In this document: piece after piece, positions 1 to 5,725 of the stretch | How positions within the stretch are numbered: the first letter of the stretch is position 1 | Layout of the letters: every line of letters begins with the position of its first letter | Assembly: GCA_014584635.1 (NCBI GenBank) | Contig: JACTML010000083.1 | Coordinates: 1-5,725, forward strand | DNA from: Nitrosomonas eutropha | GTDB taxonomy: Bacteria > Pseudomonadota > Gammaproteobacteria > Burkholderiales > Nitrosomonadaceae | DNA: 5,725 nt | Direction: 5' to 3' | The notes under the pieces: generated by a model | Database searches by the model: none | What the model saw: the letters and a program-made list of their open reading frames with translations, nothing else | Told to the model about the DNA's origin: nothing | Program-made: the position numbers and the translations under genes

Positions 1-2083
1 TCATGATATGGAACTGGGACGCGATGCTGATACCGGCGGACAAATTACTTACGTCGTTGAGCTGGCACGCGCGCTGGGACGCAATAACAACATCGCTCAG
101 GTCGATTTGCTGACACGCCAGATCGAAGACGCAAAAGTTTCGCCCGACTATGCAATCCCCATCGAAGCACTTGGTCCCAATGCACGCATTGTTCGCCTAC
201 CATGCGGCCCGCGCAAATATCTGCGCAAAGAATTACTGTGGCCGCATCTGGATCAAATGGTGGATCGCTGTCTGCACTATCTGCGCCAACAGGAGCGATT
301 ACCCGATCTGATACATTCCCACTACGCGGATGCCGGCTATATCGGCCTGCACCTGTCCAATTTACTCGGGATTCCGCAAACCCATACCGGCCACTCACTT
401 GGCCGCCCCAAACGCGAGCGCTTGCTTGCGGCCGGGCGCAAGGAACAAGCAATCGAACGGCAATTTAATCTGTCCCGGCGTATTGCTGCTGAAGAAGAAG
501 TACTGGTTAACGCTTCGTTAATTGTTACCAGCACCTCGCAGGAGATTGATGATCAATATGGCATGTACGAAAACATCAATCCGCGCCACTGCCGGGTGAT
601 TCCACCGGGCACGGATACCTCACGTTTCTCTCCGCCCGGACGTAAATCTGTTGACCCAGCTATACAGGCAGGCATAGATCGCTTCTTAAGTACGCCCGGA
701 AAGCCGATAATTCTCGCGATTTGCCGCCCGGACACACGCAAAAATCTTGACGGACTAATCGAAGCGTATGGCGCGGACCCATCCCTGCAAAATACCGCCA
801 ATCTGGTCATCATTGCTGGTACCCGCGATGATATTCGTACCATGGAAGCTTCGCAGCGTGAAGTCATGAATAATCTGCTGCTTGATATTGATCACTATGA
901 TTTATGGGGAAAGATTGCTATTCCCAAGCATTTCACAACAGACGATATTCCCGAAATTTACCGACTGGCTGTTCGCAGACATGGCATTTTTGTCAATTCA
1001 GCGCTGACTGAACCCTTCGGGCTTACCCTGATCGAGGCAGCCGCCAGTGGTTTGCCTGTTATCGCCCCGGAGGATGGCGGCCCGCGCGACATCATCGCCA
1101 ACTGCCGTAACGGGTTACTCGTTAATACGCTGAGCCCCGCAGATATCACCAACGCATTAAAAGAAGCATTATCTGACAAAAAGCGCTGGCGCGACTGGTC
1201 CAAGAACGGGATTTCCAATGTCAGACGCCACTACACCTGGGATGCACATGTCACAAAATATATAAGAGAAATCAATAAATTATTATACAAAGAACGTAAA
1301 CGGCTACGTCGTCAGTACGCAGCCACACTGCACCCGGACTGGCCTCCGGTTCCACTGACACGAAAAATAATCATCAGTGATATTGATAACACCCTGCTGG
1401 GTGACGAGCAGGGTTTAGCAGCGTTGCTGCAGTGGTTACGAATTCATGCCAATACTGTTTCATTTGGAATCGCCACCGGAAGATCAGTTGAAAGCGCCAT
1501 CAGGATTCTTAAAAAATGGCGTGTACCCATGCCGGACATTCTGATTACGTCGGTTGGCAGTGAAATCAACTACTGGCCATCGCTGCGGCCGGATCAGGGC
1601 TGGAGCAATCACATTCGCCACAAATGGCGACGGGAAGCTCTGGCTGAAACACTGCAGACTGTTCCGGGATTAACGCTGCAACCTCCTGAAAATCAGCGCG
1701 AATTTAAACTGAGCTATATGGTTACGCCCGAGCAAATGCCTCCACTTGAACAACTGTACCAGCACCTGCACCAGCAAAATCTGCACGCCAAACTGATTTA
1801 TTCACATGAAGCATTTCTGGATGTGTTACCGGAACGCGCATCCAAGGGCCTGGCGGTACGTTATCTGGCCTATAAATGGGGGCTGCCGCTACAAAATTTT
1901 CTGGTTGCCGGAGATTCCGGTAACGATGAGGAAATGCTGGTAGGCGATACGCTCGGCGTAGTGGTAGGCAACCACAGCCCGGAACTGGAGCCATTACGTG
2001 GGCTGGAACAAATGTACTTTGCAGACAATACTCACGCACGCGGCATTCTCGAAGGATTGGAGCACTACAATTTTGCCCGGTAA
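1..2083 (+). CDS. sps: Sucrose-phosphate synthase fused to a sucrose-phosphate phosphatase domain (5'-truncated)
   Basis: Makes sucrose-6-phosphate from NDP-glucose and fructose-6-phosphate, then probably hydrolyses it to sucrose in the cytoplasm. The reading frame is open to the left edge: codons 2-7 read His-Asp before the Met at base 8, giving the family's [14 protein letters not shown] block. The true start therefore lies outside the window, and by family comparison a few tens of residues are missing. Numbered from that Met (691 residues visible), a GT4 GT-B glycosyltransferase occupies about 1-425: DADTGGQ at 6-12, GHSLGR at 128-133, RPDTRKN at 240-246, and the two-glutamate EPFGLTLIE at 335-343. 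A basic linker (about 415-450) leads to a HAD domain: DIDNT at 458-462, TSVGSEI at 514-520, Lys613 and GDSGND at 635-640. All four HAD motifs are present, so the phosphatase half is probably active. It is the first gene of a likely operon with sucrose synthase. Family identity is near certain; the dual activity is inferred. Confidence 0.95.
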   Translation, partial: HDMELGRDADTGGQITYVVELARALGRNNNIAQVDLLTRQIEDAKVSPDYAIPIEALGPNARIVRLPCGPRKYLRKELLWPHLDQMVDRCLHYLRQQERLPDLIHSHYADAGYIGLHLSNLLGIPQTHTGHSLGRPKRERLLAAGRKEQAIERQFNLSRRIAAEEEVLVNASLIVTSTSQEIDDQYGMYENINPRHCRVIPPGTDTSRFSPPGRKSVDPAIQAGIDRFLSTPGKPIILAICRPDTRKNLDGLIEAYGADPSLQNTANLVIIAGTRDDIRTMEASQREVMNNLLLDIDHYDLWGKIAIPKHFTTDDIPEIYRLAVRRHGIFVNSALTEPFGLTLIEAAASGLPVIAPEDGGPRDIIANCRNGLLVNTLSPADITNALKEALSDKKRWRDWSKNGISNVRRHYTWDAHVTKYIREINKLLYKERKRLRRQYAATLHPDWPPVPLTRKIIISDIDNTLLGDEQGLAALLQWLRIHANTVSFGIATGRSVESAIRILKKWRVPMPDILITSVGSEINYWPSLRPDQGWSNHIRHKWRREALAETLQTVPGLTLQPPENQREFKLSYMVTPEQMPPLEQLYQHLHQQNLHAKLIYSHEAFLDVLPERASKGLAVRYLAYKWGLPLQNFLVAGDSGNDEEMLVGDTLGVVVGNHSPELEPLRGLEQMYFADNTHARGILEGLEHYNFAR

Positions 2084-2086
2084 GGA
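2082..2086 (+). promoter_or_regulatory. Shine-Dalgarno site of the sucrose synthase gene
   Basis: AAGGA lies 8 bases before the ATG at 2095 and overlaps the TAA stop codon (2081-2083) of the upstream synthase/phosphatase gene. The spacing is good for ribosome binding and fixes the start of the downstream gene. The overlap with the stop codon suggests translational coupling: ribosomes ending the first gene would sit on the binding site of the second. Coupling is inference. Confidence 0.8.
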
Positions 2087-2094
2087 TTTTTATT

Positions 2095-4479
2095 ATGGCC
2101 ACCATCGATACACTGATCACCTGCACCCAACAACACAGGGATGCTGTCTACACACTGCTGCGCCGCTATTTTTCAACGAACCGTTCCCTGCTCCTGCAAT
2201 CCGATCTGCGAGACGAGTTATTGCAAATGGAAAAAGATTGCGGACAGATCGCTCTACTCAATAAATTCGTATTTCGTTTGCAGGAAGGTGTTTTCAGCTC
2301 GCCCTGGGCCTACCTGGCACTACGCCCGGATATTGCCAAATGGGAATTCGTGCGTATTCACCAGGAACATCTGACCCCGGAAAAAATAACTGTCAATGAA
2401 TTTCTCGGATTTAAGGAAACAATCATCAAAGGTGAAACAATCGAGCCCATTCTGGAAGTCGATTTCGGTCCGTTCAACCGGGGATTTCCAAAACTGAAAG
2501 AACCTCGCTCAATTGGTCAGGGGGTCATTTTCCTGAATCGTCAGCTTTCCAGTGACATGTTCACCCGTATTGAAACCGATAACACCGGGTTGCTGCACTT
2601 TTTGAGCGTTCACGCCATTGATGGACAGCAACTGATGTTCAGCAGCAATTCCTGCAACATCCATACCATGCGCAATCAGCTGCGACAGGCACTGGAAATG
2701 CTGGAAACAGTGGATGGCGCAACCCCGTGGAGTGCGCTGGCTCCAAAAATGAGCAGGCTCGGGTTTGCGCCTGGCTGGGGACACAACGCCGCGCGGATCA
2801 CTGAGACCATGAATATGCTTATGGATATTCTGGAAGCACCCTCTCCTTCCGCGCTGGAAGCATTTCTGGCACGCATCCCCATGATCTCCCGTCTGCTGAT
2901 CCTTTCTCCCCATGGTTATTTCGGCCAGGACAACGTACTTGGTCTGCCGGACACTGGCGGTCAGGTTGTCTACATCCTCGACCAGGTACGAGCGCTTGAG
3001 CAGGAAATGCGTGACCGTTTGCAGCTGCAGGGCGTTCAGGTTGAACCCAAAATACTGATCGTTACCCGCTTGATTCCCGATGCGGGAGATACCACCTGCA
3101 ATCAGCGACTGGAAAAGGTCAGTGGCTGCACTCATACCTGGATTCTGCGTGTACCCTTTCGCAAGCAAAGTGGCGAAATCATTCCACACTGGATTTCGCG
3201 TTTTGAGATATGGCCGCATCTTGAAACTTTCGCTCTGGATGCGGAACGCGAAGCACTGGCAGAACTAGGCGGACGGCCTGATCTCATCATAGGGAACTAC
3301 TCGGATGGCAACCTGGTTGCAACGCTGCTCAGCAGGAAACTGGGTGTCACCCAGTGCAACATCGCGCATGCTCTGGAAAAAACAAAATATCTGCACTCGG
3401 ATATTTACTGGCAGGAAAACGAGGACAAGTACCATTTTTCCTGTCAGTACACAGCAGATTTACTGGCCATGAATGCGGCTGATTTCATCGTAACCAGTAC
3501 TTATCAGGAGATTGCCGGAACACGGGAAGCAGAAGGTCAATACGAAAGTTACCGGGCTTTTTCTATGCCGGGTCTTTACCGGGTTATCAACGGAATCGAT
3601 CTGTTTGATCCAAAATTCAATATTGTTTCTCCGGGGGCTGATGCTGAAGTGTATTTTCCCTACACTGATCAATCCAGACGCCTGCACAGCCTGATTCCGG
3701 AGATCGAATCCCTGCTTTTCGGCGATACGGAAAATCTCCCGGTTCGCGGCATTCTGCAAGATCCGGACAAACCCCTGATTTTTACCATGGCGCGTCTGGA
3801 TCGCATTAAAAACATTACCGGACTGGTTGAAGCATATGGTGCCTCACGCCGTTTGCGTTCACTGGCCAACCTGATCATCGTTGGAGGAAAAACCGATCCA
3901 CAACACTCATCCGATCACGAAGAACAGGAACAAATCCAGCGCATGCATCAGTTGATGGATGAATACCAGCTTGATACACAGGTTCGCTGGCTGGGCATGC
4001 GGCTTGACAAAAATCTGGCCGGAGAGCTTTATCGCTATATTGCTGACAAACGCGGCCTGTTTGTACAGCCGGCGCTGTTCGAAGCATTCGGCCTGACCAT
4101 TATTGAAGCCATGGCATCCGGCCTGCCAACATTTGCCACCCGTTATGGCGGCCCACTGGAAATTATTCAGCACAACCGCTCCGGCTTCCACATCGACCCC
4201 AATCAGGGGACAGCCACCGCTGATCTGATTGCAGACTTCCTTGAAAAAAGCCAGAAAAACCCACTGGAATGGGAACGTCTCTCACAAGGTGCACTGGATC
4301 GTGTTGCCAGTCGCTACACATGGAAGCTCTATGCAGAACGCATGATGACGCTCTCGCGCATCTACAGTTTCTGGAAATTCGTCAGCGGGCTGGAACGCGA
4401 GGAAACCGACCGCTATCTCAACATGTTTTACCACCTGCAATTTCGGCCACTGGCAAATAAACTGGCGCATGAAATATAG
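2095..4479 (+). CDS. susA: Sucrose synthase (sucrose:NDP glucosyltransferase)
   Basis: Catalyses the reversible reaction sucrose + NDP to fructose + NDP-glucose; a cytoplasmic GT4 enzyme, tetrameric in characterised family members. The 794 residues equal the length I recall for the Nitrosomonas europaea enzyme, so it is complete. The N-terminal regulatory region (about 1-260) resembles the plant enzymes but lacks their phosphorylatable serine context near residue 15. The GT-B fold follows: SPHGYFGQ at 271-278, PDTGGQ at 285-290, the catalytic-site His425 in [18 protein letters not shown] at 567-573 (Arg567 and Lys572 contact the nucleotide phosphates in this family), and the two-glutamate [10 protein letters not shown] at 662-671. 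The C-terminal helices (about 740-794) match the family. The ATG has a good ribosome binding site and sits 11 bases after the preceding stop. Being paired with the sucrose-making enzyme points to sucrose turnover. The plant QN specificity motif is absent at 635-646, so ADP rather than UDP may be preferred; this is inferred. Confidence 0.97.
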   Translation: MATIDTLITCTQQHRDAVYTLLRRYFSTNRSLLLQSDLRDELLQMEKDCGQIALLNKFVFRLQEGVFSSPWAYLALRPDIAKWEFVRIHQEHLTPEKITVNEFLGFKETIIKGETIEPILEVDFGPFNRGFPKLKEPRSIGQGVIFLNRQLSSDMFTRIETDNTGLLHFLSVHAIDGQQLMFSSNSCNIHTMRNQLRQALEMLETVDGATPWSALAPKMSRLGFAPGWGHNAARITETMNMLMDILEAPSPSALEAFLARIPMISRLLILSPHGYFGQDNVLGLPDTGGQVVYILDQVRALEQEMRDRLQLQGVQVEPKILIVTRLIPDAGDTTCNQRLEKVSGCTHTWILRVPFRKQSGEIIPHWISRFEIWPHLETFALDAEREALAELGGRPDLIIGNYSDGNLVATLLSRKLGVTQCNIAHALEKTKYLHSDIYWQENEDKYHFSCQYTADLLAMNAADFIVTSTYQEIAGTREAEGQYESYRAFSMPGLYRVINGIDLFDPKFNIVSPGADAEVYFPYTDQSRRLHSLIPEIESLLFGDTENLPVRGILQDPDKPLIFTMARLDRIKNITGLVEAYGASRRLRSLANLIIVGGKTDPQHSSDHEEQEQIQRMHQLMDEYQLDTQVRWLGMRLDKNLAGELYRYIADKRGLFVQPALFEAFGLTIIEAMASGLPTFATRYGGPLEIIQHNRSGFHIDPNQGTATADLIADFLEKSQKNPLEWERLSQGALDRVASRYTWKLYAERMMTLSRIYSFWKFVSGLEREETDRYLNMFYHLQFRPLANKLAHEI

Positions 4480-4548
4480 GATTCAGAATCAGCAGACGAT
4501 GTGAACTGTCCGGCTTAACCAGAACAGTAAAGGTATCGTAAATATCCT
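4480..4548. other. Convergent intergenic gap with small inverted repeats
   Basis: These 69 bases separate the 3' ends of sucrose synthase (+) and the metallopeptidase (-). They hold a perfect 5-base inverted repeat GATTC-A-GAATC (4480-4490) and two imperfect hairpins further right. No open frame, promoter or RNA gene is apparent. Its likely role is to end transcription from both sides. Confidence 0.5.
4505..4528. terminator. Possible bidirectional terminator hairpin (weak)
   Basis: ACTGT (4505-4509) pairs with ACAGT (4524-4528). The stem continues inward through a C-A mismatch, one C-G pair, a bulged A and a GG/CC pair, around a 5-base loop (CTTAA). Its place between convergent stop codons suits a shared terminator. 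Neither strand shows a T tract after the stem, so a standard intrinsic terminator is not supported. A smaller hairpin (AAGG 4530-4533 with CCTT 4546-4549) follows and reaches the stop codon of the minus-strand gene. Confidence 0.3.
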
Positions 4549-5265
4549 TCAGCCACGCGCCCGTACCGCTGACAAAGGCACCTGATTCAATTCTGCTGCA
4601 GCCTCACGCCAGATGGGATAATACCGATTCATCAATGCGACAAACCGCTTGTTATGTGACGGCTCGATCAGGTGAACCATCTCATGCACCACAACATATT
4701 CCAATAAATCCTTTGGTTTCTTTACCAGATCGCTATTCAGCCGGATATGGCGACGCCCTGTATTACAGCTTCCCCAGCGAGTTTTCATTTTCTGCAGGAA
4801 ATAGGCAGACACACTCACATTCAACCGATCCCGCCATTTATCGATCAGACCGGGCACAACACCATGCAGCAAGGATTTATGCCAAGCGTGCATCACCGCT
4901 GCCCGTTTAAACAGATCACTACCGGGTCGTATTTGCAATATGATGATCTGGCGATCCAGCATCACACAAGGTTTGGCTGATTTTTCCACCACTCGCAACC
5001 TGTAATTCTCTCCCCACAAAGTATGATTTTCATATTCAATGAATTGACAGAATGCTTCCTCTGTCCGGGACTGTAATTTTTTCTGCTGTTTATGGATCCA
5101 GGAAAGTTTCGAAGCTGCAAAAGCATGTATTACTGCTGACTGAATACCGATCGGAGCAATCAGCGTTACCCGTCCATCCGGTGCAAGTACTTTCAGGTAA
5201 ATATGTTTCACCCTCTTGCGCTGCACGAAAATCACAAGCGCTCCCAACCTGATTTGCGCGCCCAT
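4549..5265 (-). CDS. YgjP-like (DUF45) zinc metallopeptidase family protein
   Basis: A 238-residue protein of the YgjP/DUF45 family (COG1451 type), related to SprT/WLM-like zinc metalloproteins. Numbered from the ATG, the zinc site is HEMVH at 194-198 with a third ligand His204 (sequence EPSHNKRF), the usual HExxH-x5-H spacing. The family block RWGSC at 163-167 and IRLNSDLV at 174-181 precede it. The N-terminal part shows the beta-rich pattern VKHIYLKVLAPDGRVTLIAP at 19-38 and a WIHKQ helix. No signal peptide or membrane segment is seen, so it is probably cytoplasmic. The ATG at 5265 was chosen because AAGG lies 7 bases upstream; an in-frame TTG at 5268 sits too close (4 bases), and an in-frame TAA closes the frame just beyond it. 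The substrate is unknown. Escherichia coli YgjP has been annotated as a UTP pyrophosphatase, so peptidase activity should not be assumed. Probably co-transcribed with the nucleosidase gene upstream. Confidence 0.9.
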   Translation of the reverse strand: MGAQIRLGALVIFVQRKRVKHIYLKVLAPDGRVTLIAPIGIQSAVIHAFAASKLSWIHKQQKKLQSRTEEAFCQFIEYENHTLWGENYRLRVVEKSAKPCVMLDRQIIILQIRPGSDLFKRAAVMHAWHKSLLHGVVPGLIDKWRDRLNVSVSAYFLQKMKTRWGSCNTGRRHIRLNSDLVKKPKDLLEYVVVHEMVHLIEPSHNKRFVALMNRYYPIWREAAAELNQVPLSAVRARG

Positions 5266-5272
5266 CAACCAA

Positions 5273-5277
5273 CCTTA
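5273..5277 (-). promoter_or_regulatory. Shine-Dalgarno site deciding the metallopeptidase start
   Basis: TAAGG on the minus strand lies 7 bases before the ATG at 5265 and only 4 bases before the alternative TTG at 5268, which favours the ATG. The TAA inside this site is also the in-frame stop that prevents any start further upstream. Confidence 0.6.
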
Positions 5278-5308
5278 TTCATTTTTAATTCTATGCGGCC
5301 CCGACTAC

Positions 5309-5725
5309 TTATCGCTGCAAAAACCCGGCGATGATGTGGTCCGCATAAGGTCGTACAACCTCACGGATAAAGCGTGGAAAATCGACGTGGGCGCTGTCAT
5401 CAGCACGATCAGAGATGATGCGCACTGCGGCAAATGGCTTGCCAAAATCACGGCATACTTGTGCCACAGCGGCGCCTTCCATTTCAACAGCAAGTGCTTC
5501 ATAACCAGCTGTGGCAAGCACGGTGCGCAGCGCAGCAGATTCAGCCAGAGTGCTGACAAAACGATCGCCACTCACAACCAGACCCCGATGTACGCGCGTT
5601 GCACGGATACGTGTGATCTCGCTGCCTTGAGAAGCACAACCTGCTTTGGCATTTGCCAGATAAGCACTGGCGGATTCAAACAATGCAGCAGACAGTTCCG
5701 GATCACAGACAAATTGTGTACAGCC
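5309..5725 (-). CDS. mtnN: 5'-methylthioadenosine/S-adenosylhomocysteine nucleosidase (3' part, 5' end outside window)
   Basis: Hydrolyses the N-glycosidic bond of 5'-methylthioadenosine and S-adenosylhomocysteine, releasing adenine, for methionine salvage and recycling of methyl-transfer by-products; cytoplasmic, PNP/UDP phosphorylase superfamily. The visible 138 residues are the C-terminal half of a family usually about 230-260 residues long. The frame is open to the right edge; the TTG at 5683 is an internal Leu codon, not a start. Numbered from the first visible residue, SGDRF is at 52-56, VEMEGAAVAQVC at 80-91 (the Met-Glu pair that binds ribose in this family), and SDRAD at 105-109, whose Asp106 matches the catalytic acid of the Escherichia coli enzyme (Asp197). 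It ends at TAA 5309-5311. It lies 43 bases upstream of the metallopeptidase gene on the same strand. A related phosphorylase-type nucleosidase (for example the hopanoid-associated one) is a less likely alternative, because the EMEG and SDRAD blocks fit this enzyme well. Confidence 0.9.
   Translation of the reverse strand, partial: GCTQFVCDPELSAALFESASAYLANAKAGCASQGSEITRIRATRVHRGLVVSGDRFVSTLAESAALRTVLATAGYEALAVEMEGAAVAQVCRDFGKPFAAVRIISDRADDSAHVDFPRFIREVVRPYADHIIAGFLQR

Noticed and set aside
8..10. ATG at base 8 as the true start of the synthase gene
   Set aside because: The preceding in-frame codons give His-Asp, completing the conserved [14 protein letters not shown] block, so the protein begins upstream of the window.
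45..452. A 135-codon minus-strand open frame inside the synthase gene
   Set aside because: It is an antisense shadow of the conserved glycosyltransferase domain, with no family motifs or convincing start signal.
1722..2126. A 134-codon minus-strand open frame spanning the junction of the two sucrose genes
   Set aside because: It is antisense to conserved HAD-domain coding sequence and has no recognisable protein features.
2509..3219. A 236-codon open frame on the minus strand inside the sucrose synthase gene
   Set aside because: It lies wholly opposite a strongly conserved, certain coding gene, has no recognisable domain, and its composition is what an antisense shadow gives.
1021..4160. 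Similar segments [16 protein letters not shown] and [16 protein letters not shown] in the two plus-strand genes, as a possible recent tandem duplication
   Set aside because: The similarity is the shared GT4 family signature; the rest of the two proteins differ in length and domain make-up, so this is ancient paralogy and not a DNA repeat.
4635..4980. Plus-strand open frames opposite the metallopeptidase gene
   Set aside because: They overlap the HExxH and RWGSC coding region of the minus-strand gene and show no domain of their own.
5681..5683. TTG at 5683 as the start of the nucleosidase gene
   Set aside because: The frame stays open to the window edge with plausible family sequence, and the protein from this TTG would lack the N-terminal half of the enzyme.

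Overview
The window looks like chromosomal DNA from a betaproteobacterial ammonia oxidiser of the Nitrosomonas type. The main reason is the second gene. Its 794-residue product matches, as far as I can recall, the characterised Nitrosomonas europaea sucrose synthase in length and very closely in sequence. The adjoining fused sucrose-phosphate synthase/phosphatase fits the same group. The genus call rests on recall, not on a database search.

Layout. Bases 1-2083 (+) hold a 5'-truncated sucrose-phosphate synthase with a C-terminal HAD-type sucrose-phosphate phosphatase domain. Bases 2095-4479 (+) hold a complete sucrose synthase, 11 bases downstream, with its ribosome binding site overlapping the stop codon of the first gene. 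A 69-base convergent gap (4480-4548) contains only short imperfect inverted repeats. On the minus strand, 4549-5265 encodes a YgjP/DUF45-type zinc metallopeptidase. Upstream of it, 5309-5725 holds the 3' part of a 5'-methylthioadenosine/S-adenosylhomocysteine nucleosidase gene that runs off the right edge. The two minus-strand genes are 43 bases apart with no evident terminator between them, so they may be co-transcribed.

How the genes work together. The plus-strand pair is a compact sucrose module. The first enzyme makes sucrose-6-phosphate from a nucleotide-glucose and fructose-6-phosphate, and its own C-terminal domain can probably dephosphorylate it to sucrose. The second enzyme reversibly cleaves sucrose with a nucleoside diphosphate, giving fructose and ADP- or UDP-glucose. 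Together they could cycle carbon between sucrose (a compatible solute or carbon store) and nucleotide sugars that feed glycogen. The minus-strand genes look like housekeeping functions with no obvious link to sucrose.

Novelty. I found no mobile element, CRISPR array, RNA gene or clearly undescribed system. The points most worth a second look are the apparently intact phosphatase active site in the fusion, the non-plant nucleotide-specificity region of the sucrose synthase, and the very AT-rich interdomain linker.
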